Assembly (NCBI RefSeq): GCF_000449425.2
Contig: NZ_AVHW01000089.1
Coordinates: forward strand, 186,001 to 250,000
Length of the DNA: 64,000 bases
Origin: Clostridioides difficile CD160
GTDB lineage: Bacteria > Bacillota > Clostridia > Peptostreptococcales > Peptostreptococcaceae
Reading direction: 5' to 3'
Shown in pieces: positions 1 through 8,867 of the stretch. The translations under genes were made by a program, and so were the position numbers. The first letter of the stretch is position 1; every line of letters starts with the position of its first letter. The notes under the pieces were generated by a model. The model was not told where the DNA came from and did no database searches. It saw nothing but the letters and a program-made list of their open reading frames with translations.

Positions 1-229
1 CTATATTTACTATTATTGTATCACAACCTATTTTAAGTATATCATTCCAAAATATAACTTCTTCATCCCCTCCTCTTGAAAAAAAATTTCTATTTCCATC
101 TCCAAAAATGGTAAATGAGACTACCTTTCCCTCATGAATATCCATATCTATGTCTATTATAAATCCCATCCTTTTTCCATTTTTTACATTTATAATTTCT
201 TTTTCCATTATATCAGAAACTCTAATCAT
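1..229 (-). CDS. YlmC/YmxH-like PRC-barrel protein (3' end cut by window)
   Basis: Seventy-six codons are visible from an ATG whose upstream side carries the Shine-Dalgarno-like AAAGGGTG. The frame is still open at base 1, so only the C-terminus is missing. The protein begins MIRVSDIMEKEI and runs into NGKRMGFIIDIDMD, the beta-strand pattern of the small PRC-barrel proteins (YlmC/YmxH, about 80-90 residues) that commonly follow sigG in Bacilli and Clostridia. These are linked to sporulation but have no known biochemical activity. It lies downstream of sigG on the same strand, separated by a terminator-like hairpin, so it may have its own promoter. The family call rests on recognition and position. 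Confidence 0.75.
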   Translation of the reverse strand, partial: MIRVSDIMEKEIINVKNGKRMGFIIDIDMDIHEGKVVSFTIFGDGNRNFFSRGGDEEVIFWNDILKIGCDTIIVNI

Positions 230-270
230 ATTATACTCACCCTTTCTTTAAAAATAAATATGTATTGAGT

Positions 271-298
271 TAAAAAAAAATGACCTATATAGGTCATT
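271..298 (-). terminator. Intrinsic terminator after sigG
   Basis: The palindrome AATGACCTATATAGGTCATT is followed on the minus strand by a run of T residues. It lies between the sigG stop and the ylmC-like start, so it would end or attenuate the sigma operon transcript. Confidence 0.8.
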
Positions 299-333
299 TA
301 AATTTAAAATAATGTTTACAGTCCATGGATTAC

Positions 334-1107
334 TTATACATACTTTCTCATATTTTTTAAAGCATTTTTTTCAATTCTTGATACTTGCGCTTGAGATATA
401 CCGATTTCATCAGCAACTTCTATCTGCGTTCTTCCTTTATAAAACCTTAAATCTAATACCAACTTCTCTCTACTATTTAATTTCTTAATAGCTTCTTTAA
501 GTGATATTTCTTGCAACCAATTTTCGTCAGTATCTTTTTTGTCTTGAACCTGGTCCATAACAAATATTGCATCTCCATTATCTTGATATACTGGGTCAAA
601 TAAAGATATTGGATCTTGTATGGCATCTAGTGCCATTACAACTGACTCAACTTCTAATTCTAATTCTTTTGCTATTTCTGATACTGTAGGTTCTTTAGAA
701 TTTGTTCTAATTAGTCTTTCTCTAACTTGTAGTGCCTTATATGCTATATCTTTTAATGACCTACTTACTCTAATTGGGTTATTGTCTCTTAGATATCTTC
801 TAATTTCTCCTATAATCATAGGAACAGCATAAGTTGAAAACCTTACATTTTGACTTAAATCAAAGTTATCTATAGCTTTTATAAGACCGATACAACCTAT
901 TTGAAATAAATCGTCTATGTTTTCTCCTCTGTTGTTAAACTTTTTTATTACACTCAAGACTAATCTTAAATTCCCTCTTACAAACTGCTGTCTAGCTTCT
1001 TCGTCACCACTTTTTATTTTTAATAAAAGTTCCTTCATTTGCTTATTTTTAAGAACTGGAAGTTCCGATGTATTAACACCACATATTTCAACCTTATTAA
1101 CTTGCAT
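334..1107 (-). CDS. sigG: RNA polymerase sporulation sigma factor G
   Basis: Sigma-70 family factor that directs late forespore transcription, for example of SASP genes. The 257 residues match the usual SigG length. Visible regions are the anti-sigma-binding N-terminus (KVEICGVNTSELPVL), region 2 (DDLFQIGCIGLIKAIDNFD, FSTYAVPMIIGEIRRYLRD) and the region 4 helix-turn-helix at the C-terminus (GRTQIEVADEIGISQAQV). The ATG has AGAGGAC upstream. It lies 91 bases downstream of sigE on the same strand, the classic spoIIGA-sigE-sigG order. No clear sigma-F-type promoter could be picked out in the short gap. A sigma-G-type promoter is seen upstream of sspA later in this window. Confidence 0.97.
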   Translation of the reverse strand: MQVNKVEICGVNTSELPVLKNKQMKELLLKIKSGDEEARQQFVRGNLRLVLSVIKKFNNRGENIDDLFQIGCIGLIKAIDNFDLSQNVRFSTYAVPMIIGEIRRYLRDNNPIRVSRSLKDIAYKALQVRERLIRTNSKEPTVSEIAKELELEVESVVMALDAIQDPISLFDPVYQDNGDAIFVMDQVQDKKDTDENWLQEISLKEAIKKLNSREKLVLDLRFYKGRTQIEVADEIGISQAQVSRIEKNALKNMRKYV

Positions 1108-1198
1108 ACATTTTCAGTCCTCTCTCAAAAGTATTCATCTATTGAAATTATTTACATTTCCAATTTTTTTATACTTTTTAAGAAGAATTAATTTAGCA

Positions 1199-1921
1199 TT
1201 ATACAAATTTTTTCATTTCTTTCTGTAATCTTGAAATTATTTTCTTTTCAAGTCTAGATATGTAAGACTGAGATATTCCAAGCATTCCAGCAACTTCTTT
1301 TTGTGTTTTTTCGATACCTTTATCTATAAGTCCAAACCTTAATTCCATAATTTGCTTTTCTCTATCGCTTAATCTGTCGAGTGCCATAACCAATAAATCT
1401 CTATCTATTTCTTCTTCGATTATTTTGTATATTTCATCATTTTCTGTACCTAGAACATCAGATAGTAAAAGTTCATTTCCATCTAAATCTATATTTAAAG
1501 GCTCATCAAATGATACTTCTGTTTTCTTTTTATTATTTTTCCTTAAGTACATTAAAATTTCATTTTCGATACATCTTGAAGCATAAGTTGCCAATTTTAT
1601 GTTTTTGTTTAGTTTGAAAGTATTAACTGCTTTTATCAAACCTATAGTTCCTATAGAAATTAAATCTTCTACATCTATACCTGTATTTTCAAACTTTCTA
1701 GATATGTAGACTACTAATCTCAGATTTCTTTCTATCAAAATTGATTTTACACTTTCATCCGTTTCTAGTTTTTGTAAAATTTCCATTTCTTCTTCTGGCT
1801 TTAATGGAGGAGGAAGTATATTTGCCCCTCCCATATAGTATATTCCCTTTGGCTTTATTATTTTTAATTTAATACCTAACATAGTAATAAAGCTTATAAT
1901 TCTTTCTTTCAATCGTAACAT
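1199..1921 (-). CDS. sigE: RNA polymerase sporulation sigma factor E precursor (pro-sigma-E)
   Basis: Early mother-cell sigma factor made as an inactive membrane-associated precursor. The 240-residue protein starts with an amphipathic pro-sequence of roughly 30 residues ([20 protein letters not shown]), followed by the conserved [11 protein letters not shown] start of the mature factor. Region 2 ([20 protein letters not shown]) and region 4 ([20 protein letters not shown]) are intact. GGGGGACA precedes the ATG. It is next to spoIIGA, whose product is the known processing protease for this precursor; the 24-base gap suggests co-transcription. Confidence 0.97.
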   Translation of the reverse strand: MLRLKERIISFITMLGIKLKIIKPKGIYYMGGANILPPPLKPEEEMEILQKLETDESVKSILIERNLRLVVYISRKFENTGIDVEDLISIGTIGLIKAVNTFKLNKNIKLATYASRCIENEILMYLRKNNKKKTEVSFDEPLNIDLDGNELLLSDVLGTENDEIYKIIEEEIDRDLLVMALDRLSDREKQIMELRFGLIDKGIEKTQKEVAGMLGISQSYISRLEKKIISRLQKEMKKFV

Positions 1922-1945
1922 ATCTTGTCCCCCTTAAATTTTCAC

Positions 1946-2791
1946 CTAAAATCCAGGTAATATATTTGGATTCATTATTGCTCCATATTCTCTATCATTA
2001 AAATTTGATATACCAAGTATTATATTTCCTATCTTCTGCTCATCTACTTCTACATAGTCAGCTTTTAGACCTATTATTATGCTTGTCTTATTACTTCCAG
2101 CATGTTTATAAGGTATTATCCTAACTCTACCTGACGTTTTATCATCTAGGCTTCCTATAATCTCTTGTGCTTTCTTCATATCTATGTCTTCATAATTAAT
2201 ATTTAATAGATTTTCTGGAATAAACCCTTCTAACACACTTGACTTAACTATTATTACATCACTTTGACTTATTGGGTCTTTTAATAAGTTCCCACTATCC
2301 ACTAAAGCTTTACAACAAAAACTCTTTTCTAATAAGTTTATATTTATGGTCTTTGTAAGTTCCTTGATGTATTTAAGCATTTTCAAATCTTTATAAATGT
2401 ACTTTAACAATTCACAACTTACATAAGTACATGCAATTAAGAAAGATATTTTTAAATGACTTATTCCTGTAAAATAAATTATAAAATAAGTGCTTCCAGA
2501 AATAAAAATGTTTACTAAGTAAAAAACTAATGCTACATGAACATAATCTTTTTTACTCTTACTTCTAAATGAAATTAAAGTTATTATACTCATAATTATT
2601 ATTTTAAATGGTACTGTGAATAATATGTTCATTGATGGATACAAATAAGCAACAGAATAGGCACCTCCTAAACTAGCCCCCAATAACTTATTTTTTTTAG
2701 GATTGTATTTTTTAGTGAGAATAGAAGTACAACTTATAATAATATAATTTATTACTAGGTTTTCTATAACATAGTACTCAATATACACCAT
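1946..2791 (-). CDS. spoIIGA: Sigma-E processing aspartic protease SpoIIGA
   Basis: Membrane-embedded protease that removes the pro-sequence of sigma-E after asymmetric division. The N-terminal ~125 residues form about five membrane segments. The C-terminal half is a retropepsin-like domain with the catalytic triplet at D165-S166-G167 within ALVDSGNLLKDP. An upstream in-frame ATG would add 16 residues, but AAGGGGG lies 5 bases before the chosen ATG, giving 281 residues. The predicted spoIIG promoter ends about 20 bases upstream, which also excludes the longer reading. It heads the spoIIGA-sigE unit. Confidence 0.93.
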   Translation of the reverse strand: MVYIEYYVIENLVINYIIISCTSILTKKYNPKKNKLLGASLGGAYSVAYLYPSMNILFTVPFKIIIMSIITLISFRSKSKKDYVHVALVFYLVNIFISGSTYFIIYFTGISHLKISFLIACTYVSCELLKYIYKDLKMLKYIKELTKTININLLEKSFCCKALVDSGNLLKDPISQSDVIIVKSSVLEGFIPENLLNINYEDIDMKKAQEIIGSLDDKTSGRVRIIPYKHAGSNKTSIIIGLKADYVEVDEQKIGNIILGISNFNDREYGAIMNPNILPGF

Positions 2792-2818
2792 GTATCCCCC
2801 CTTAAAACCTTTAAACAT

Positions 2819-2852
2819 ATTATAAGATAGTATGTACAAAATTTTATGTCAC
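2819..2852 (-). promoter_or_regulatory. spoIIG-type promoter with 22-bp spacer
   Basis: On the minus strand GTGACA and a perfect TATAAT are separated by exactly 22 bases. In Bacillus subtilis the spoIIG promoter is known for the same long spacer, used by sigma-A only when Spo0A~P is bound. A 0A-box-like GGTCGAA (6 of 7 to TGTCGAA) lies at 2860-2866, just upstream of the -35, and a weaker TGTCGCC at 2918-2924. The transcript would start about 20 bases before the spoIIGA ATG. Confidence 0.7.
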
Positions 2853-3020
2853 TTTTGATGGTCGAATCCAAAACAAATTCTATTTAAAAATAACAATGAT
2901 ATATGTCTTATACTTTATGTCGCCAAAAGATATTTTTTTAGTATCAAACAAATAAGCTTTTTTGTAGAATCTAAGATATCTAGGTAGAAGTTATTAGTTC
3001 TTTTTGGGGTATATTTTTAT

Positions 3021-3092
3021 AAAAAAAAGACTATGTAACTTAATAATATATCAAGTAAATTTTTTACTTGTATAAAATCAAATTACACAGCC
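3021..3092 (-). terminator. Long-stem terminator of the solute-binding lipoprotein gene
   Basis: On the minus strand an outer stem (AGGCTGTGTAA with TTACATAGTCT, G-T pairs allowed) encloses a perfect inner stem CAAGTAAA/TTTACTTG and is followed by eight T residues. Confidence 0.8.
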
Positions 3093-3110
3093 TATAAATT
3101 TAAATTCAAA

Positions 3111-4385
3111 TTATTGTGCTAATAATCCGTTTGCATATTTTGCAGAATCATCTAGTGCTTGTTCTGGAGTTATATCTCCAGCTATCATCATTTGAAGTTG
3201 TTTCCATAAGTATTCATATATCTCTACTCCATGAGGCCCAACAGTCAATGGTCTATACATATGTTTATCTTTTGTTACCATTTCTTCAAATCTTGGGTCT
3301 CCTTGATATTTTTCACCTTTTGCAACTGGAGCTCTTGGTATTTCTTTATGGAAAGCTTCCATTGATTCTTTGCTTAACATATATTCAAGAAGTTTAAATC
3401 CAAGCTCTTTATTTTTACATGCTGACATTAATGTTAAATCATCTACTGATGCAAAACTACCAACTGTCTTATCTTCTAATGAAGTTACATATCCCCAGTT
3501 TAAATCTGGAAATGATTTATCAAAAGTGCTTGTAGCAGCAGAAGATAACATTATAGTAAATGCAGCTTTTCCTGGCCCAAATACACTTTCAACCATTTCA
3601 TTGCTATCTTTTGATAAAGCATTGTCTGGTATATATTTTTTCATATCATTTATAAAGTTTGCAGCTTTTAAACCTTCTTCATTATTAAATTTAACTGATT
3701 TTAAATCATCATTATATATATCTCCACCAGCTTGCCATAAATAAGGATACCAGTTCCAGTTTAAGCTTCCAAATACTTTAGAACCCCAACCTTGTGCAAG
3801 ACCCCACTGGTCGATTTTTCCATCTCCATCAGTATCTTTTGTTGCTTTTTCACAAATTCTTTTAAAATCATCCCATGTTTTAGGAGGCTTCTCTCCTAAT
3901 TTTTCTAGTATGTCTTTATTATAATACAATACACCTGGGTTAGCAGCTTCTATAGGTAATCCATAAATACCACCCATCATTTTTGCATTATCTAAGTATA
4001 GATAATTATCTGAAGTTCCTGATTTTTCTAGATAAGGTGTCAAATCTTCAACTGCACCCATTTCTATAAATTGAGGAAACATCTCTGCATACATGTATCC
4101 TATGTCTGGACCTTCACCTGCACTTATTGCAGTTGCATATTTTTCTGCATAGTTATCCCAAGGTACTATCTGGAATTCAATTTCACAATTATTTTCCTTT
4201 TCAAATTTCTCCAATATTGGTTTCCATGCATCTGCATCATGGTCTGTCAATGGTGCAGACCATACAACTAATTTTTCTTTACCATCTTTACCTTTAGAAT
4301 CTTCTTTTTTTGAACATCCAGCAAGAATTGATACTGATAAAACACCTACCATCACTAAAGAAAGAATTCTTTTTAGCTTAATCAT
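3111..4385 (-). CDS. Family 1 extracellular solute-binding lipoprotein (orphan ABC component)
   Basis: 424 residues with a lipoprotein signal peptide: KLKR, a hydrophobic stretch and the lipobox LSVSILAGC (Cys24), followed by a charged linker. The mature part has the fold signature of sugar/glycerol-phosphate-type binding proteins (AISAGEGPDIGYMYAEMFPQ, GLPIEAANPGVLYYNKDILE, KPPKTWDDFKRICE). It should bind a carbohydrate-like solute outside the membrane. No permease or ATPase gene is adjacent; it sits alone between the sporulation sigma genes and ftsZ, with its own terminator. The ligand cannot be inferred. GAAAGGGGAT precedes the ATG. Confidence 0.88.
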   Translation of the reverse strand: MIKLKRILSLVMVGVLSVSILAGCSKKEDSKGKDGKEKLVVWSAPLTDHDADAWKPILEKFEKENNCEIEFQIVPWDNYAEKYATAISAGEGPDIGYMYAEMFPQFIEMGAVEDLTPYLEKSGTSDNYLYLDNAKMMGGIYGLPIEAANPGVLYYNKDILEKLGEKPPKTWDDFKRICEKATKDTDGDGKIDQWGLAQGWGSKVFGSLNWNWYPYLWQAGGDIYNDDLKSVKFNNEEGLKAANFINDMKKYIPDNALSKDSNEMVESVFGPGKAAFTIMLSSAATSTFDKSFPDLNWGYVTSLEDKTVGSFASVDDLTLMSACKNKELGFKLLEYMLSKESMEAFHKEIPRAPVAKGEKYQGDPRFEEMVTKDKHMYRPLTVGPHGVEIYEYLWKQLQMMIAGDITPEQALDDSAKYANGLLAQ

Positions 4386-4623
4386 GCTTAATCCCCTTTC
4401 AGACTTTAATTTGTCTTTTTCCTCAAATATTTACAATTTAATTCAGATTTAATATTAACAAATAAGACTACCCTTGTCTAATCATAAAAAACTATACTAA
4501 CTCTTACAACTATCATTTTTTTCTATATATGTTGTTTTTATTCATTTATTAAAAAACTTCTTTTACATTTCAAAATATTGCAATGTATTTTTATGTCTTA
4601 GGAGTTTAAATTAGGCAAAATAA

Positions 4624-4645
4624 AAAGAAGTCTACTGACTTCTTT
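4624..4645 (-). terminator. Terminator after ftsZ
   Basis: Stem AAAGAAGTC/GACTTCTTT with a 4-base loop, followed by a T-rich run on the minus strand, 14 bases beyond the ftsZ stop. Confidence 0.75.
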
Positions 4646-4658
4646 ATAAGCTTACATA

Positions 4659-5816
4659 TTATCTTCTTCTTCTTAGGAATGTAGGTATCTCCATGCTCTC
4701 ATCATCATCTTCTTCAATTATACTTGCTTTTTTAGGAGCTTCTATTTTTTCCTCAACAATTACTTCTTCTTCAATTTCTTTTACAGCTTGTTTTACTGTT
4801 GTATTTAATGAAGAACGTATGCTTGACTTAGGCTTAGTATCTAAGTCTAAAATACCACTTTGTAATCCTTCAAATCCTGTTGCGATTACTGTAATCATTA
4901 TTTCATCACCTAAGTCTTCTTTTATAGAAGCACCAAATATAACATTTGCCTCTGGGTCACAGGATTCCATAACTAAAGTAGATGCTTCATTAACTTCAAA
5001 TAATCCTAAGTTAGGTCCACCAGTAACGTTAAGAAGAACTCCTTTAGCTCCTTGTATTGATGTTTCTAGAAGTGGAGACTGAATAGCTTGTCTAGCAGCA
5101 TCTATTGCTCTAGTCTCACCACTAGCACTACCTATACCCATATGAGCAAGACCCTTATCTTTCATTATAGTAGTAACATCTGCAAAGTCTAGGTTTATTA
5201 ACCCTTCAACTGCTATAAGGTCAGAAATTGATTGTATACCTTGTTTTAATACATCATCTGCAACTGCAAAAGCATCTAACATCGAAGTATTTTTTTGTAC
5301 TATCTGTAAAAGTCTATCGTTTGGTATTGTTATAAGAGTATCAACTTTTGATTTAAGTTCTGCTATTCCACCTTCAGCATTTTTCATTCTTATCTTACCT
5401 TCAAATGCAAAAGGTTTTGTAACTACACCTACTGTAAGTATACCCATTTCTTTTGCTAAGCCTGCAACTACTGGAGCAGCTCCTGTACCAGTACCACCGC
5501 CCATTCCGGCTGTAACAAAGACCATATCAGCTCCTTGAAGCAATTTCACTATTTCGTCTTTACTCTCCTCAGCAGCCCTTTTTCCTACTTCTGGATTTGC
5601 TCCTGCACCAAGTCCTCTAGTTAATTTTTCTCCTATTTGAACTTTATATTCAGCTTTTGATGTATATAAAGCTTGTTTATCTGTATTTACTGATATAAAT
5701 TCAACGCCTTTTAGTTGCGCTTCTACCATTCTATTGACAGCATTGTTTCCACCGCCACCTACACCTATTACTTTAATTTGTGCACATTCTTCTAATTCTA
5801 CGTCAAAGTTTAGCAT
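4659..5816 (-). CDS. ftsZ: Cell division GTPase FtsZ
   Basis: Tubulin homologue that polymerises into the Z-ring. Landmarks are the glycine-rich nucleotide-binding start ([17 protein letters not shown]), the tubulin signature [13 protein letters not shown], the T7 loop region ([11 protein letters not shown]) and the short conserved C-terminal peptide ([11 protein letters not shown]) used to bind membrane partners. Two adjacent ATGs follow GAAGGGGG; the second gives 6-base spacing and 385 residues and is preferred, and the upstream in-frame ATG would include the ribosome site. No ftsA lies beside it. Its neighbour upstream is sbp, with a 188-base gap that could hold its own promoter. Confidence 0.98.
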   Translation of the reverse strand: MLNFDVELEECAQIKVIGVGGGGNNAVNRMVEAQLKGVEFISVNTDKQALYTSKAEYKVQIGEKLTRGLGAGANPEVGKRAAEESKDEIVKLLQGADMVFVTAGMGGGTGTGAAPVVAGLAKEMGILTVGVVTKPFAFEGKIRMKNAEGGIAELKSKVDTLITIPNDRLLQIVQKNTSMLDAFAVADDVLKQGIQSISDLIAVEGLINLDFADVTTIMKDKGLAHMGIGSASGETRAIDAARQAIQSPLLETSIQGAKGVLLNVTGGPNLGLFEVNEASTLVMESCDPEANVIFGASIKEDLGDEIMITVIATGFEGLQSGILDLDTKPKSSIRSSLNTTVKQAVKEIEEEVIVEEKIEAPKKASIIEEDDDESMEIPTFLRRRR

Positions 5817-6004
5817 CATAAACCCCCTTCTCTCATGATTCAAAGTTATCGTATGTATTAATTATATCATTTTCTTCTTTTATTTTGTTAACCTTTAAGT
5901 AACATATTCCACAAAAACGTAAATTTTCCTTTTTAATTTTCTTACTTATATTGTCAAATATTACTCTTGAGTATAAAATAATTTACGTATATATCAAATG
6001 CTCT

Positions 6005-6358
6005 TTAATTTTTACGTTTCTTATTCATAATATTGCTAACAACATAACGTCTAATTATGGATAAATTATTAAATAATCTCATACCAAAAACTAATACAGC
6101 AACATAGTAAAGAGAAACACCTAATTTTTCTCCTATATAAGTCAATAATATAGCCAATATAGCATTCCCTATGAAGCCAGTAACAAAAATTACATTGTCA
6201 TAGTTATCTTCAAAACTGGATTTTATCGCTCCAAAAATAGAATCCATTATTGCAAGAATAGCTACTGACATATATATGGAATAATCCATAGAATATGTAA
6301 ATGGAATGTAGTAACCTACTACAACACCAAATGCCAATCCTCCTAAAACCCATATCAT
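6005..6358 (-). CDS. sbp: Small basic protein Sbp (DUF1290)
   Basis: 117 residues, mostly four hydrophobic segments (VLGGLAFGVVVGYYIPF, MSVAILAIMDSIFGAI, VTGFIGNAILAILLTYIG) and a basic tail ending NMNKKRKN-like (NIMNKKRKN). This is the DUF1290 family found beside ftsZ/ftsA in many Firmicutes, where the B. subtilis member is called Sbp. Biochemical role unknown. It lies between the DUF881 pair and ftsZ, so it probably belongs to the envelope/division group. Confidence 0.85.
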   Translation of the reverse strand: MIWVLGGLAFGVVVGYYIPFTYSMDYSIYMSVAILAIMDSIFGAIKSSFEDNYDNVIFVTGFIGNAILAILLTYIGEKLGVSLYYVAVLVFGMRLFNNLSIIRRYVVSNIMNKKRKN

Positions 6359-6456
6359 AAATCCTCACCTCTTTATTTTACTTTGAAACGCAACTATATT
6401 ACAATCCTTTTTATTAAATTTTCTTATTTTTTCTTTATTTTTTTATATTTTTCGCT

Positions 6457-7131
6457 TTATTTTGCGAATAAATCCACTTTATTTCCATTATTTTCCTGTA
6501 TTTTTATATTGATTCCATATATATCTTTAAGAGACTTAGCATATGATTCTGGAGAATTTATAGCGGCACTCAATAAATCTATATCTCCTATGGCTTTTAT
6601 TATAAATGGTTGTCCATATGTAGTATCATTTACTGTGATAGTAGCTCCTGAACATTTTATCTTGCTAGTTGATAGTACTCTTTCTCCATTTATAGAAATT
6701 GCTTTTGCACCAGCTTTTTTTAAATCATTTAAAACTCTTAAAATATCAATGTCATGTATAATCAAGTCATTTGGATTCTGACCATCTTTTAATTCTCTGT
6801 CACTATCCTTCATAGTAATCGTTATGCCTGGCCCTGTAACAGTTGAATAACCGCTTAATTCTTTGACTTCTTCAAGCTCTTTTTTCATAAGTGTTTGTAT
6901 AGATTCATTTCCATTCTCTTTTGCTTCTTTATATTCATTCAAAGTTTTTTTGTTACTTTTAAGCGCTTCTTTTAAATGTTTTATTTCTTTCTTTGTATTT
7001 TCTATCTCACTTTCAATACTTTCAGTCTGACTCAATGTTATGTACACTTTATTTGGGTCTAGTGATTTTATATAAGTTGATATGAAAACGCCTAATATGA
7101 ATGCTCCTAATATAACCATTTTCTTTTTCAT
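6457..7131 (-). CDS. DUF881 (YlxW/YlxX-like) protein, copy 1
   Basis: 224 residues: one N-terminal membrane anchor (MVILGAFILGVFISTYI), a predicted coiled coil (ESEIENTKKEIKHLKEALKS) and a C-terminal alpha/beta domain (GPGITITMKDSDRE, KKAGAKAISINGERVLST) typical of DUF881. Such proteins sit next to divIB/ftsZ in Firmicutes and are extracytoplasmic; function not established. The upstream DUF881 gene ends 4 bases before this ATG and contains the ribosome site GAGAGGAA, so the two are probably translationally coupled. The two proteins are paralogues and may pair through their coiled coils (inference). Confidence 0.85.
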   Translation of the reverse strand: MKKKMVILGAFILGVFISTYIKSLDPNKVYITLSQTESIESEIENTKKEIKHLKEALKSNKKTLNEYKEAKENGNESIQTLMKKELEEVKELSGYSTVTGPGITITMKDSDRELKDGQNPNDLIIHDIDILRVLNDLKKAGAKAISINGERVLSTSKIKCSGATITVNDTTYGQPFIIKAIGDIDLLSAAINSPESYAKSLKDIYGINIKIQENNGNKVDLFAK

Positions 7132-7135
7132 ACTA

Positions 7136-7834
7136 TTAGTTCCTCTCTACTTTGTTTATATCACCATGTCCATCTATTTCTACATTGTCTTCTTTAGTTA
7201 CTTTTACCTTAGCATTATAATACGTTTCTATTTCCCAGACAATACCATATTTTATATTAAGTGCAGAAGATAATGTATCAGAATCACCAATTGCTTTTAT
7301 TATAATTGGCTCTTTTATAACAGTGTCATTCATGTAAAGCTTATCCTCTTTTAAATACATATATGTATTAGAAACTATTCTCTGGCCATTTATAGATATA
7401 GCACTTGCTTGTGCTGAATTTAATTTATTTATCATTGATAGTAATAAATCATAGTTATATAATATACTATCGTTTTTATCAGAGCTTCCTAAGTCTTTTA
7501 CAGAATTTATCTCAACTTTTATTCCTTTGCCTTCAACATCTGTATATCCAGCTAATGTTTCATATTTTTCTATTTCTGACTTAATTATATCTTGTTCTCC
7601 TTCATCATTTTTACCTCTATAAGTCTCTATATCTTTCTTCACACTATTAATTTCTGACTGTAAATCCTCTTTTTCTTTTTTTAGAGATTTAAGTTCTTCT
7701 GTAAGTTGCTCTCCTCTTTTAAAAGTTGTCATACCTCTATTTTCTATATTAATAATTTTAAGCTGTAAACTAACAAGAACACCTAATACAATGCTTCCTA
7801 TGATTATACTTTTATTTATAAATCTTTTTTTCAA
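7136..7834 (-). CDS. DUF881 (YlxW/YlxX-like) protein, copy 2
   Basis: 232 residues with the same architecture as the following gene: N-terminal membrane anchor (SIIIGSIVLGVLVSLQL), coiled coil (LKSLKKEKEDLQSEINSVKK) and DUF881 domain (GKGIKVEINSVKDLG, AQASAISINGQRIVSNT). It starts at TTG, with AAGGAAG 7 bases upstream. It follows divIB by 22 bases and overlaps the regulatory space of the next DUF881 gene, so divIB and both DUF881 genes are likely one operon. Confidence 0.85.
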   Translation of the reverse strand: MKKRFINKSIIIGSIVLGVLVSLQLKIINIENRGMTTFKRGEQLTEELKSLKKEKEDLQSEINSVKKDIETYRGKNDEGEQDIIKSEIEKYETLAGYTDVEGKGIKVEINSVKDLGSSDKNDSILYNYDLLLSMINKLNSAQASAISINGQRIVSNTYMYLKEDKLYMNDTVIKEPIIIKAIGDSDTLSSALNIKYGIVWEIETYYNAKVKVTKEDNVEIDGHGDINKVERN

Positions 7835-7856
7835 TATATCACTTCCTTACAATTGT

Positions 7857-8597
7857 CTATCCTTCAGGACTATACACAGCTAATTTTCCATAATTGAGAT
7901 TTATAGTCCCTCCATCGGTATTTTTATTTTGCAGGTCAATCAGAATTTTACTTACCCTAGATATATTATAATCTAAGTTATCATCATTAGAAAGTAAGAT
8001 TTTTATATTACTTCTTGTAAGCATATCTATATTGCTTTCTTTTCTTAAGTTTACATAATTTATTTTTCTATAAAGTCCTTCTTCTTTTAAAGAATTTAAA
8101 GTTTTAAATACATTCTCTTTAGTTTTATAATTTTTAAATTTTATTGCTTTATCATCATCAACACTATAATCTACATCCACTATTAAATCTTTTTTACTTT
8201 CATTAGAACCTCTAAGTTCCTCCAACAAATTACCTTTCTTATCTATATAACAATAATTATCTTCATCTTTTAATACTGCAAAGATTTCTTTTTCTTTTAA
8301 ACTTATAATTATTTTATTTGGAAATTTTCTTTTTATTTCTACATTTTCTATATATGGATTTTTCATAAGATTATCTTTCATATATTTAAAATCATATGCA
8401 AATATATTTTCATGTAAATTTATATTTAGTTCTTTCATTATATTTGATTTAGTCACTCTCTTATTTCCTACTATATCTATTTTCTTTACATCAAATAAAT
8501 CACTTTTTACAATCATACATATCCCAAAAGATAGCATAAGTATAAAAACTAAAACTATCATGACATTATTCGTATTTAACTTCTTTCTCTTTTTCAA
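7857..8597 (-). CDS. divIB: Divisome protein DivIB/FtsQ
   Basis: 246 residues: short basic cytoplasmic tail, one membrane segment (VMIVLVFILMLSFGICMIV), then a POTRA domain (VKKIDIVGNKRVTKSNIM ... NPYIENVEIKRKFPNKII) and a FtsQ beta domain. Bitopic division proteins of this type hold FtsL and the septal PBP at the division site. The start is TTG, with AAAGGGG about 10 bases upstream. A 270-base gap with a strong terminator separates it from murG, so it probably begins a new transcript running towards ftsZ. Confidence 0.9.
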   Translation of the reverse strand: MKKRKKLNTNNVMIVLVFILMLSFGICMIVKSDLFDVKKIDIVGNKRVTKSNIMKELNINLHENIFAYDFKYMKDNLMKNPYIENVEIKRKFPNKIIISLKEKEIFAVLKDEDNYCYIDKKGNLLEELRGSNESKKDLIVDVDYSVDDDKAIKFKNYKTKENVFKTLNSLKEEGLYRKINYVNLRKESNIDMLTRSNIKILLSNDDNLDYNISRVSKILIDLQNKNTDGGTINLNYGKLAVYSPEG

Positions 8598-8807
8598 ATA
8601 TAATCAACCCCTTTGGTTAATAAATACACCTTTAGAGCTTATTTTTCCTACAAGAAAATTATAATATTTAAAGTCAAATTTTTTCATTTTCTTACAAAAC
8701 ATCTAAATAAAATGTAAATAAATAGAAATAAATCAATATTTCATCAAAATAAATACAAAAGGATATATATATTTTTATATCTTTAGACTTGTGTACATAC
8801 AAATAAA

Positions 8808-8856
8808 CCCCTAATTTATAATAATTTAGAAAATCTAATATATTATAAATTAGGGG
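8808..8856 (-). terminator. Terminator after murG
   Basis: A perfect 15-bp stem CCCCTAATTTATAAT/ATTATAAATTAGGGG encloses a second small hairpin (TTTAGA/TCTAA). The following T tract on the minus strand is interrupted (TTTATTTG), so read-through is possible. Confidence 0.7.
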
Positions 8857-8867
8857 TAAATATTGAC

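Noticed and set aside
917-1228. A 103-codon plus-strand frame across sigG/sigE
   Set aside because: Antisense shadow of sigG and of the intergenic gap.
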